Assembly (NCBI GenBank): GCA_037447605.1
Contig: CM074809.1
Location: forward strand, 1,037,705 to 1,101,704
Direction of reading: 5' to 3'
From: Zygnema circumcarinatum
Lineage: Eukaryota > Streptophyta > Zygnematophyceae > Zygnematales > Zygnemataceae
DNA length: 64,000 nucleotides
Below, piece after piece: positions 35,974 to 46,375 of the stretch. The notes below the pieces were generated by a model, which was given only the letters and a program-made list of their open reading frames with translations, did not search any database and was not told where the DNA came from. A program made the translations under genes and the position numbers. Within the stretch, counting starts at the first letter, position 1, and every line of letters begins with the position of its first letter.

Positions 35974-37053
35974 CTAACAGTGTCTCTTGAAAAACCACGC
36001 CAACCCTAAAAACATTCCAAACCCTAAAAGCACGCAAACAAAGAAAGAAGCATAGCGGCTGCCTCCCTCACCGTTCTCCGTCGTGAGGCACGTCCGCAGC
36101 CACTCGCGAATGAGTTCCAAATTCCCGGGCAGCAGCGCGTGCACGTCCTCCACATCCCTCAGAGCTCCCGCCATTGCATCATCCGCTGCAATTCCCACCA
36201 CTTTCCACGACAGGACATCTTCCTCCTCCTCCTCCTCCCCCTCCCCCTCTCCCTCTCCCACCAACCCCCTCGTCCTCTCCCTCTCTCCCACTCCCTCAGC
36301 GTCAGTCTCAGCTGCACCCTCCCCATTTCCCCTCTCCTCCCCATGCCCCTCCACTCCCTTCACTCTCTCTGCCGTCCTCTGCCCCTGCCCCTCCCCCTGC
36401 CTCTCTCCCTCCTCCTCCCCCCCTCTCTCCCTGCTCCTCCGCTTCCTCCTCCTTTTCACGGCTGCGAACACGCCCAGTGGCTTCACGAGATAGACCTCTC
36501 CCACCCTCCGGGGCCTCTCCGCCCCCATGTCCACCACCTCCAGCGCGCCGCCATCCCCCCCCATCCCAAAGCCCTCCCGCATGTGCGTCACGTCCCCGAG
36601 CGTCTGCGGCAGCAGCCCCACGTTCCACGGCGCGTTGTGCGCAAAGGGGGCGGCGCGGCCCCCTTCGTCCTTGGCCAGCTGCAGGGGTGTGAAAGGCTCG
36701 TCCTGCGCCGCCACGTGGCGCAGCCAGGTGCCCGCAGGCGTGGTGCACACGCAGCGCAGGAGGCCGTCCGGGCCGTGCAAAGGGAGTTCGTGCCACGGCG
36801 AGACGGGCAGCCCGCCCCGCAGGACGGCCACGCGGTGCTTCAGGGACCCCGCCTGCCCGAACTCCAGCGTCGCGAGGTCCTGCTCCGCGCCGCCATGGCT
36901 GCCGCGTCGGGCCTCCACGCGCTCCGCAAGGACGGTAGCATCTTGAGGGAGGGCCAAGCGGCATGGGGAGGCCCGAATGGGAGCCTCTGCTGTGGCCATG
37001 GCGGCGTCCCCACTGGGAGGGCGGAGGGGAAGCAGGGGAGGAGCGGCAGCCAT
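35974..37053 (-). CDS. Inorganic pyrophosphatase-like protein, likely inactive, with C-terminal membrane anchor
   Basis: 359 residues in one exon. The family I eukaryotic pyrophosphatase fold is traceable: SPWHELPL (85-92), NAPWNVGLLPQT (140-151), GGDGGALEVVDMG (165-177), VGEVYLVKPLGVFAAV (184-199), SWKVVGIAADD (282-292) and RDVEDVHALLPGNLE (299-313). The catalytic signature D-x-D-P-x-D reads D-G-G-A-L-E (Asp167 kept, the other two Asp lost). The Asp before WKV is Ser282 and the one after it is Ala. The active-site Tyr of NYG is Val. Residues 200-279 are a Lys/Arg then Glu/Gly low-complexity insert replacing the catalytic loop. Residues 334-355 are a hydrophobic segment followed by KRHC, a tail anchor. 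Known family members are soluble. Function here is unknown. Confidence 0.78.
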   Translation of the reverse strand: MAAAPPLLPLRPPSGDAAMATAEAPIRASPCRLALPQDATVLAERVEARRGSHGGAEQDLATLEFGQAGSLKHRVAVLRGGLPVSPWHELPLHGPDGLLRCVCTTPAGTWLRHVAAQDEPFTPLQLAKDEGGRAAPFAHNAPWNVGLLPQTLGDVTHMREGFGMGGDGGALEVVDMGAERPRRVGEVYLVKPLGVFAAVKRRRKRRSRERGGEEEGERQGEGQGQRTAERVKGVEGHGEERGNGEGAAETDAEGVGERERTRGLVGEGEGEGEEEEEEDVLSWKVVGIAADDAMAGALRDVEDVHALLPGNLELIREWLRTCLTTENGEGGSRYASFFVCVLLGFGMFLGLAWFFKRHC

Positions 37054-37960
37054 GGCAAGGATCTGCAGGAGGCGACATGAAGGGGTGGGCAGGAGGGTGC
37101 CGTACAGTTGGACAGGGTGTCGTACAGGGTGCCGTACGATTGCGTACCGTACGAAATAATGAAGGTGTACCTTCTGCCAGTAAGGTACGGTACGGTAAGA
37201 GGTTGCTGAAAGGGGAAAAATTCCAACTGGTTTGACGGATTTAGGGTTTTTATGTGGCAATTAGGACAGGGCAGTTGGCGCCGACATTTTTTAGGGCCAA
37301 TGGGCAGCCACGCCGGGCAGGACAGGGTAAAAAGTCGGCACACGAATACGTGGCAGGAGCTGCCGGAAGCGACAAGCGAATTCTTTTTTTGGTTGACCGA
37401 GAAAATGACCGAGGGGGACGAGGCCGATGAATTCAGCCGTTGGATATCCGCCACGTGACAAGAGGACAATTCTGGATGTCCCTATGGCGAGCTGATCCTT
37501 AGGAAGTCTTTATAATTTCACTACGCGACAGAAGTTCACCGACAATGTCAACCATTCATATATTGCCACGTGGATCAGAGAGTTAGAAGTTGCCATAATA
37601 ATCCAAGGCACAGCTGGCCGTACCTAACAAGACAGTTCGCAGTGGCCCTGGGCGGGAGCGTTCGTACAGGTCAGAATGCGCCAGCCGCTCAAGTTACTAC
37701 CTAAACGACAAACTTTGCAGTGCGGACAAGCTTGGAGTTTCCGCGCCCGGGAACAGTCCAACTTTGACTGGCTGCAGGTCCATATGTTCCCACGAAACCC
37801 GGAGGGGCCGCGATCTGTACGGAGAGGGAGATCCCAGATCCAGTCTCTTTGACCGAACCGCCGCTGCCGGCAAGGATGTACGGATGACAGCTCTAATACG
37901 CCAAAACGAGCCGCCCGCATGGCCGCCCGCCCGGCCGGTCGTCTGGGGCTGCTCGAGCGC

Positions 37961-37990
37961 ATGGCATGGCATGGCATGGCATGGCATGGC
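37961..37990. repeat. (ATGGC)n pentanucleotide microsatellite, six copies
   Basis: Six perfect ATGGC units. Produces artefactual MAWHG frames. Confidence 0.9.
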
Positions 37991-38340
37991 CGGGCAGTGG
38001 GGCTTGGGGTGATGGGGCACGTCCCCACTGCTCTAGGCGGGCGTGTTCGCACTGTCCATGGAAGCACCCATGTTGTTGTTGGTTGCGAGACGGTTCGCGG
38101 CATGGCTCAGTTCACAACGACTTTGCGCGTTTGTGGGGCCAATCATGGGAGGGTGCGCTTGGCAAAGTGGTCCATTGGATCAGCCATAGTAATGGTTGCG
38201 AGCCGTTGAATCGCGAGCCAGGCAACCATTGCCAATGGTTGGAACAATGGATTTAAAGGTTGGCGTCGAGCCGAATCAACCATTGCCAATGGTCGCAAGA
38301 CTCGCTAGTCGCCATTGGGTGACAATGGTTGCCAGTCCAA

Positions 38341-38514
38341 CCAATGCTGTCCAATGGTTGCCAGTCCAACCAATGCGGTCCAATGGTTGCCAGTCCAACC
38401 AATGCTGTCCAATGGTTGCCAGTCCAACCAATGCTGTCCAATGGTTGCCAGTCCAACCAATGCTGTCCAATGGTTGCCAGTCCAACCAATGCTGTCCAAT
38501 GGTTGCCAGCCCTT
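38341..38514. repeat. 29-bp tandem repeat, six copies, two CCAAT boxes per unit
   Basis: Units start at 38341, 38370, 38399, 38428, 38457 and 38486 and are nearly identical; the second has CGG where others have CTG, and the last is short. Each unit contains CCAATG twice, ten bases apart, so there are twelve CCAAT words in 174 bp. The array ends just before the TH2 start codon and is probably promoter or 5' leader. CCAAT is the NF-Y core; the binding is inferred. Confidence 0.93.
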
Positions 38515-38577
38515 GAGCAGAGGAAGCTGCCTTCTCCGCCACCAGGCACCTCCCTCCCCTCCCTCCCGGAGAACGCC

Positions 38578-41500
38578 ATGTCCGCCTGCCTCCCGCTCCA
38601 CCACCTCCTCACCACAGCGCGCCACGTGGCAGTCCGTGGGGCCTTCCTCTCCGTCGATTTCGCAGCCTCAAGCAGCCGGGCAGCCCTGAGAAGGCGGGCC
38701 CTGCAGCAGGCTCTGCGCGCTCCCTCCCGGGCCTGTCCTCGCGTGGGCGCGGCTGGGTCTGCTGCTCGCGCGCTCTCTCTCTCGCCCTCGGCAGCCATGG
38801 CCGCGACCTCTCCCGCTCTGTCGGCTGTTCTGTGGGAGAGGTGCCAGAGGGAAGCCATGGGTGCTCTTCACCACCCCTTTGTGGTGGGGCTGGCGGCCAA
38901 CACCCTGCCTCTGGACGCCTTTCAGCACTATGTTGCTCAAGACGCTTTCTTTCTCTCTGCTTTTGCAAAAGCGTAAGGTCTTTTTGTCTGCCTCAATGAT
39001 GAGAATTTGCATTTGTCAATCTTCGCTGAAGGGGTTTTCGCATGCACCCGGCGTTTTTTTCTGTGATTTTTCGTACACTTGAAGGCATTGAAGTTTTTTT
39101 TGGGTGTGTTTGGTACTGTCAGTTACGAGCTGGCTAAGGAGTCGGTGAGGGATGACCACGCGAAGAAGGTCCTCGAAGAACAGAGAGCGGCTGTTGAGCG
39201 CGAACTTCAGCTCCATGGTGCATATGCGGAGGTATTGCAACACATTTGCTTTCCATTGCTGAACGTTTCTTCGTTTGGGGCCACATTCCATGGAAAGCCT
39301 TCAGCTCGGAACCTGCATCCGACAACCTCTGTGTTTTGAAGAGGTTGCTTCCTGTTGAGAAAAATGCGAGGCTGTTTATGACAAATTGCAAAATGCGCAG
39401 AATCCGTTAGACGAAGATAGCTGAAGGATGTGTAAGCACTCTCCTTTGTGTCCACCGAATTTATCGGGTTAGAGTTGATAGACTTAACTTTTGAGAATCC
39501 GAGCTCCAAGAGTTGGGTTAAATGATGTTCCTACAGCCCTTTAGTCGTTTTTGGGTTGTGGCTGTAATTTTTTCCTCTATTCTTGACACATTTTCGTCAC
39601 AGTCTTGGGGCGTTGATCTCGCGACACATGGCACGCCGAGCTCTGCCACTCTTGCTTACACTTCATTCCTCCTCAGAACAGCCGGAGAGAACGATCCTGA
39701 CATAGTAGCACTTTCAGCGGAGAAGGAGGGGGAGCTGAAGGAGAGGAGAGGGAGAGGAGAAGGAGAGGCTTCAGAAGAAATTCGGGGGACCACAAGGGCA
39801 GCAGAAGTTGTGGCAGCCATGGTGCCCTGCATGCGCTTGTATGCCTTTCTGGGGAAGGAGCTGAAGTGGGCTTCCAAGCTGCTTGAATTGGAGGACACGA
39901 ATCGATATGAAGAGTGGATGGAGACTTATGCATCGGAGGGATTTGAGGTGAGAAAAGCCTTGAGCGTTTCAGTTAAAATGATTCAGCTAACAGGTGCAGC
40001 TTAACTTTTTTGGACATTGTAATGGGATCTCCTCTTGTAAGAGGGGAAGTGGAATGGATTGAAGAAATAAGGACTCGTACAGTTGCTCTCGGATAACCCG
40101 GCAGACTTTATTGCTGCACCTTCTGAGTGGCTGTTGCAGGCATCAGCCCTGCAACTAGAGACGTTGTTGGACCGCTTGAGTGAAGGTGCAAGTGAAGAAG
40201 TTAGAGAGAAATTGTTGATGTTGTACAGGAGGGCCATGGAGTTGGAAGTTGCATTTTTCGCAGCGCAACCCATACCTCAAGGGATGAGGGCACCCTTTGC
40301 GATGGGAGGAGCAGGGGATTCTAAAGAAGGCATCTCTCGTAGAGAACTTGTTTTTGCTTGTGACTTTGATTCCACCTGTACGGCAGAAGATTCAAGTGTC
40401 CTTTTACCAGAGCTGGGTTTCATTGCAAGTGAAGCGGAGGGAGAAGGTGCCGATCAGTTGAGTGAGGGAGAGAAGAGGAGGAGCAGGTGGGAGGAGGTGG
40501 CCAATCGCTATGCAGTGGACTTCAAGGAGTTGCTGGATAGCTATCTCTCAAGCAGGGGATCAGGGTTGGACACCAACGAAAGTAATGAGCCTTTCAGCAG
40601 TCTGAGAAAGTTCCTGGAAAACTTAGCTGAGTTCGAGGTAGAGGCAAACACGAGATTGGAGGCCTCTGAAGTTCTAAGAGGAATAAAGAGAGATGACATC
40701 GTGAGGAAGGGGAGCCAAACGGCTCTTCGAGAGGGGTGTGGGAGAGTGCTTACGCTTTTGCGTGAGGAGGGAATTCACATCAACATCATTTCAGTGGCAT
40801 GGAGTCGGAGCTTCATTCGTGGGTCTCTCACCCACGGGTTGGGAGAGGTCACTTTGGCAGGTAACGTGCCATATTTCAAATGTGTTCTTTGAGGCTCGCA
40901 GGGTATAGACTGCATTGAGTGATACTTTCATACGGCTCAATCATGTATTTGAAGATCATTGCATATCGTCAGAACCTCAGTACGTCCCTCCTCCATCAAT
41001 TGCCATCCCGTTCCAGTCTATTTCTTCTCTCCTCCCCACCTTGCCCTCCCTCCCTTCTCTCTCGCGTTCCCTCCTCCCCGTCCTCCCCCCCTTCCATTCG
41101 CCTCCCGCCCCCCTCACTCCATTCATTCTCCAACCCCCCCCTTCTCTTCGACCCTCTACCCATCTCCCACCCCTCCCTCTCCCTCTCTCTTCCCTCACCC
41201 TTCATCTTTGAGAGGTTCCAATACTGCTGCAGAGTGCATGTGACCCCTCAACCTATGGGCCCTTTCATCCTTATCCACCCATCATAATTCGGCATTTGTT
41301 AAGACAGAGAAGCTGCAGCCATTGGTGTGTCCTGTCTTGTAAGCCATTTCTGCCAGGTGTGGATATCCAATCGAATGAGCTTGAGTTTAACTCCAATGGC
41401 GTCTCTACCGGAAAAGTCGTACGGTCCCTTCAAACTGCCATCGATAAGGAGAAAGCCTTTTCCAAGTTATGTGCGACAAATGAGCCGGGGAGGACCCATG

Positions 41501-41775
41501 TCTTTGTGGGAGACAGTGTCACGGATGTGCTCGCCCTTCTGCGTGCGGATGTGGGAGTGATAGTGGGAGAGAATCAGACTTTGGCAAAGGTACTGGACAC
41601 TGTCAGCGATATTCAGGTGAGGCCTCTCCTCTCTGCGTCCATTTCCAGAGCACGTGCAGAGAGTAGTAGAGAGAGCAGCCCATCGCGGAGAATTCTGTAC
41701 AAGGCGAGGGGCTGGGAGGAGATAGAAGCGTTTTTAGGGTTGGTCGAGTGGACGGATGTTCGCGGCGAAGCTTGA
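38578..41775 (+). CDS. TH2: Bifunctional TenA-HAD protein, thiamin monophosphate phosphatase TH2
   Basis: In plants TH2 removes phosphate from thiamin monophosphate, and its TenA half salvages thiamin breakdown products. Exons 38578-38972, 39123-39231, 39603-39947, 40083-40860 and 41357-41775 close in phases 2, 0, 0 and 1, giving 681 residues. The first 75 residues are Arg/Ala/Ser-rich, consistent with organelle targeting; a second in-frame ATG at 38797 (MAATSPALS) would give the cytosolic form, as dual targeting is known for this family. TenA helices run from LWERCQREAMGALHHPFV to about residue 345, with an extra Arg/Glu-rich loop near GELKERRGRGEGEA. The HAD domain starts with FACDFDSTCT (Asp377 and Asp379) and ends with HVFVGDSVTD (594-599). 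Intron 4 is pyrimidine-rich. Confidence 0.93.
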
Positions 41776-43713
41776 AGCTTGAAGGTCTCGTGGTGCTTTA
41801 GAGAGTTTTTTAGATTATGGAGCAGATTTTCTCCGCAACCCTAAGAGCCTTAGAAATGCTAAGGAAGCTGAAGCTTCTCCCTCACTCTGGTACACTACGA
41901 GCCATTGTCTGTGATTGTGGCTTTGCTGCTTACATTGCAAAGGAAAGAGTTAGCGTATTCATTGTCACAAAAGACTATTTCTTTAACCTATTCTTTCACC
42001 AAACCAATGCCTTTTTTAACCTTTGTCTGTTTGCAGCGTAATGCTTGCGCCCTACCACTCACCTTCAACCCTGCGTTCCTAAAAGTCAGTTATTTCCAAA
42101 GTGTGCAGTTTAGTCAGTTGAGTCCCAAAACCATTACAATAGGACCTGCCTGATGTGAACTGCTCTTCACAGAGTTCAAACATGCAAGGGACTTGGTAAT
42201 TCACAGTTCATGGGCCCACCGTTCAAGCCCAGAGTCAGGTTCGTATGGCGGGGAACCTGCCCTGAGAGGGAGATGCGATGATGCCTTCAAATGTACATGG
42301 ACAAAATCATCATCATGGGGAAACCACTAGGAACTGGACCAATAGAGTCACCTTCTGTAGTACGGTAGGCCGCGTTGGCCCCAATCAGACCGTTGGCGCC
42401 CGTTGGTCCAACCGTTGGCAACTGACGGTGACCTCTGGCGATTTAACCGGTGTAGAGCGAGCAGCCAGTGGGAATCCGCCCGGTGGCACTTCGCTAAAGT
42501 CACGTTTCTATGCGCGGCAGTTGGGCGGCGTTTCGTTGCCGCAAGTAACTGTCCCTATGTGCTTTCAAGTTGTCAGCGCGGCCTTCATGCCATGCCATGA
42601 ACGCGCTCCCACAAATGTATAACAATGTCCATGGACCGTGAAACCGAACAGGTTGGAAATTGAGAAATTGAGAAATTGGTCATTTTTTTTTTTTTTGTCA
42701 CAGGGCGCTGCCGCCGCCCTCTTGCCGCCGACATGTACGAATCGGCTATGACACGTGGCGCTTCACTCGCTGCCGCCCGCACGTGCGGTCCATCCCTGTC
42801 ACTTTTGCCCTCTATGAAATTGCTGCGAAGTTTCAGGTTTGGACGCAAAGGATGGACAGTACGGCCTCAGTCCGTACATCGATCAGATCCGATCAGGGGG
42901 GCAGGCGGCTCTTGTGCTGCCACGTGGTGCGGGACACTGTCAGCTAGTGCGTCCACGTGACAGCTCTGGCGCCTCAGATCTACATCTGCCACGCTCCAAG
43001 GACGGCCAGGATCGTTTCTAAAACCTTTTCCATATATTTTTGAGACAGATAAGGGGTGCAAATGGAGTATAAGGAACAGTCGCAAAAATCCAAAAAGGTT
43101 ACGTTGACCACGAATGGGTGAGGGCCACGTTGACAGACCAAGCGAATATTCCCCGCCCTCCGCTCCCGACAAAACGGGCCCTCCTCAAAGCGGATCTTTC
43201 GATGCCTTCCCGCCTGACAAAGATTCCCACGCACTAACCGACACTATTTTTTTGAGTCTAGCGATTTGGCATTTTTCCTGCCGCGAGATCACCTGTTGAC
43301 CACGTGTCCATCGAAGGTCGCTCCAATCTGACGGTGGTTTGCATCGAACATCTGGCACCATCGAAACGACAAACTGCGACGCAGTTTTGTCGGGCCCGTC
43401 TGGGCCGGGCAGTCCCCGGCCGGGCGCTGTCCACCGACATTAGTCGGTGGCGGCGGGCTAACCGGCCGCGCACTCCCTGCGCTGACGTGGCGCCGTGCAT
43501 GTACGGATTCACACTTGTGGAACGAATATGCCGGGAGGCTGCCTTGGGCGGCAAGCGCCCACTTGCTGCGGCACGCACTGCCGCCGGCGGCTAAGGTCGG
43601 GGGAGGAGAGGGAGTGGTGAGAGAGAGAGAGTGAGAAAGAGGGAGAGGCAACGAGAGAGGGAGGAGTGGAGAGAGGACGAGAGAAAGAGAGAGGAGTGTC
43701 GCGTAACGTCGCA
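41776..43713. other. Intergenic region, no gene seen
   Basis: About 1.9 kb. It has ACCGTTGG-type words at 42390-42425, GTACGGCC at 42860, a short perfect hairpin CCACCGAC-ATTA-GTCGGTGG at 43430-43449, and a GA-rich run (43615-43690) directly ahead of the cupredoxin start. Open frames on both strands lack recognisable domains. Confidence 0.5.
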
Positions 43714-45719
43714 ATGGCAAACTCACTTGCTGTGCTGGCAAGTTCCCTCTCGCTCTCCCTCTTCGTCCTTCCCTCACTGTCAGAATGCAGCTCTGCCGAG
43801 CGGCGAAATGCTGTGTCTCACTCAAGTCCTGACGCGAAGCTCTCTCCCTCTCTGTGACATGCAGGTGGCCACCGCTCTCGTCGCCATGGTCGTTCTCCAG
43901 ACCGTCCCCTCAGGTGGGCCACTCTCCCTCTCTCCCACTCTCCCACTCCCCCTCTCTCTCTCTCCCTCTCTTCTCTCTTCCACTCTCCCTCGAATGCTGC
44001 TGACGTTATTGAACCCGGTGCCTTGCGCAGTGAGCGCGGCGGCCCCCGCCCCGGTCCCGGCCCCGACCGCGAAGTGTCTGTTCAAGAACTGGAAGCTCGG
44101 CATCGTGCAGCGCTACGTGGTGGTGTACAAGGGCACGAAGTGCACCTGGACGTGGGCCGACGACCAGTACCATTGCCTCAACTTCTTCGCGGGACCCGCG
44201 CGCTTCACGGGACCCTCCATCATCGGGAAGGGCTCCACGTGGAGCTACACCTTCACGAAGCCCGGGGACTACAAGTACAACTGCTGCATCCACGCCGCGC
44301 AGATGCGGGGACGCATCACCGTGCTTAACAAAGGTGGGTTCGCTCGCCTGCACACCTGCTGAGGGAGGGAGGGAGAGAGGGAGGGAGGATGGAGGGTGAG
44401 AAGGGGGGAGGGGATGAGGGGGAAGGGAAAGGGAGCCAGGGAGGGGTAGGGACAGGGGTAGAAGTTCGGGCAAGACGGCGAATGTTGGGGGTCGTGGGGG
44501 TTGGGGAGGAGAGGGACGTCTGGGCGAAGTGGAGGTACCTCAGCAGGAAGATGGACAACGAATTTAGGGAGTAGGGGATGTGGGCAGTGAGAAATGGGTG
44601 TGGGAGAAGTAGAGAAAGGAAGTATAGGGACAAGAGTGAGGACAGGTAAAGGGAGGGAGATAGGTAGAGTAGGACAGGTTTTAAACAATAAACGAGCGAT
44701 CGACAGCATCCTTAAGTGAAAGGTGGTAGGTGGTGAGGCTAAGAAGTGTGGAAGGGGAGTAGGAGTGTGGCAGTGAGGGAAAGTGTGATGAAATGAGATA
44801 AAGGATTGGAGGAATGATTGAGCGCTTGAAAGGACGGAACTAATAGGTAGAAGTGAATGGTTAGAGGAAGTGCGGAATGTGAACATGGAGCGGAGTGGTT
44901 CTCGGAATAATTTAAAAGATTAAGTGGTAAATGGAAGAGAGGAATTGGAGGTGAGGATGAGGAGAGGGAAATAAGGTGGAAATCTGGTAGTGGACACACG
45001 AGTGGAATATTGAAACTTGAGAGTGACAGCTTGAGAGGGTCGTGTGGGCCGCAAGAGGGAAGTGGATGCAAGTGTATCGATATTGAAAGCATAGACTCAA
45101 AGTGAAGAAGCTATTCAGTTATGGTCTTGGAAGGAGAGAGAAGAGAGGGAGCAGTGAAACATAATGAAGAGGCAGGAAATGGAGCGATTGTTGAAAACGT
45201 AAAGGAGCTATGTCGGCTGTAAACAGAGACTATGGGGATGGGGGAAAGTCTAGTGAAGTGGAAATAGTGATATTCCTTTCATCATACGCTTTCCTTTCCC
45301 TTCTTCTCTACCCCTCCGTCGCAATTCTCCTGCTCACCCTGCTCTCCGTCCTCGTCCGTTTCCACCTCTCCTCCCTCGCCCCCTCCCTCTCCCTCTACCT
45401 GGTCGTCTCCCTCTTCCTCTCCCTCTTCCTCTCCCGCTCCCTCTTCCCCTCCCTCGTCCCCTTCCCTTTCCCCTCCCTCTTCCCCTCCCTCTCCTCTCAT
45501 CGTGACACCTTGGCCTTGTCCCTCCCTCCCTCCCTCCCTGCAGTGTGCCCAGTTAACTGCGGCAAGCGATGCTGGGGCGGCAACGGCTGCAACGGGCTGT
45601 GCCCGTACCCGAAGGTCCGCAACTTCTCGACCTGCACCACGTGCTGCAACGCGGGACGCGCCCCCGGGGACAAGACCGTGGCGGCGTGCCTCAAGGCCTG
45701 CCAGAAGAAGAAGAAGTAG
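43714..45719 (+). CDS. Secreted cupredoxin fused to a ten-cysteine domain
   Basis: Exons 43714-43737, 43865-43913, 44031-44333 and 45544-45719 give 183 residues. Splicing the first two exons through a GC-AG intron builds a clean signal peptide (MANSLAVL joined to VATALVAMVVLQTVPS), cut near VSA-A; an alternative start, MQVATALV, at 43859 also works. The cupredoxin domain (residues 38-124) holds type I copper ligands: His72 in DDQYHCLNFF and the cluster Cys109, His112, Met116 in YNCCIHAAQM, followed by RGRITVL. Spacing C-x2-H-x3-M is near plastocyanin/pseudoazurin, not the C-x4-H of phytocyanins. The last exon adds 57 residues with ten Cys (127, 131, 135, 141, 145, 156, 159, 160, 174, 178) and a KKKK tail, a likely disulfide knot. 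I know no family with this pairing; probable role is extracellular copper or redox. Confidence 0.8.
44345..45543 (+). other. Intron with purine-rich 5' and pyrimidine-rich 3' halves
   Basis: Part of the 1.2-kb last intron of the cupredoxin gene. Bases 44361-44450 are G/A-rich (GAGGGAGGGAG and similar); bases 45290-45540 are C/T-rich (CCTCCCTCTCC and similar). The two ends are complementary in composition and could pair in the transcript, drawing the splice sites together. Confidence 0.6.
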
Positions 45720-46085
45720 AGGGCCACTTTAGGGGCCGGGCCGAGCCGGGGTTCTCGGTAGAGGGTATTATGGGTTAGGAGGGGCGGGAGGGTGGGGAGA
45801 CGGACGAATAAAAGAGGACGAGACGGGTCCGAGGAGGAGGAGAAGGAGAAGAAGATCGTCGAAAGTGAGGTTGAGCTTTTTTGGGGTAAATTTTTTAAGT
45901 CAGGGTAGTAACATTTATTTTCTAAGTGAGGAATTTTGGGCCGTTTCTTTTTCCTTTGCGCGGTTTAATTTGATGGATCCTGGGTGGGTCTTGCAAGCAG
46001 ATTTCAGAGTCGCTAGGTAGCGAAACTCGCTGCCACCGCCATCTGGAAAGAGAAGTGTGCTCAAACTAGTATACGGAAAAGTAAA

Positions 46086-46136
46086 AAAGTGCTAAAACTA
46101 GTCTTTTGTTCGACAAAGGAGTAGTTTTAGCACTTT
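46086..46136. repeat. 51-bp near-perfect foldback (24-bp arms, 3-nt loop)
   Basis: Arms at 46086-46109 and 46113-46136 match at 22 of 24 positions as inverted repeats (AAAGTGCTAAAACTA and its complement), with TCG between. Could be a tiny foldback element or a hairpin in the transcript. Confidence 0.75.
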
Positions 46137-46375
46137 AGAACTTTAGTAGTGCCGAGGCTACGAGAAAATCATGCCATTCTCTAGTGGCAGTTTTTTCGCA
46201 AAGTTTGAAACTCTGCTCAACTGATATTCCTATGAAAAGGAAATTTTGGTTCTGTCCACATGAGCAAACCGAGTTGAAGCTGGCTGAGATCCTGGAATCA
46301 GTCCAGAAAACATATTACCATGTGCAGAACAGTGAACCAGCTTTCAGCCACTTGACACGCACCAAACCCATTCAA

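Larger units (their letters stand above)
37054..38577. promoter_or_regulatory. Divergent promoter region with GTACGG words and CCAAT repeat array
   Basis: Separates the pyrophosphatase-like gene (minus) and TH2 (plus). It contains a GTACGG/CCGTAC cluster at 37098-37200, a telo-box-like TTAGGGTTTTTA at 37242-37253, an (ATGGC)n run at 37961-37990, and palindromic CAACCATTGCCAATGGTTG at 38224-38242. The CCAAT tandem array at 38341-38514 ends 64 bp before the TH2 start. Confidence 0.55.

Noticed and set aside
36139-37080. Plus-strand 313-residue frame opposite the pyrophosphatase-like gene
   Set aside because: Shadow of the minus-strand coding region; Pro/Leu-rich from the complementary Glu/Gly codons and without domain features.
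38253-38858. Minus-strand and plus-strand proteins with WTGNHWTALVGLAT or SNQCCPMVASPTNA repeats
   Set aside because: Translations of the 29-bp array, which rotates through all frames.
43289-43825. Minus-strand 178-residue frame upstream of the cupredoxin
   Set aside because: Low-complexity core from the GA tract, no domain, overlaps the signal-peptide exon.
45282-45500. Glu/Gly-rich minus-strand frame in the cupredoxin intron
   Set aside because: Composition artefact of the pyrimidine-rich half of the intron.
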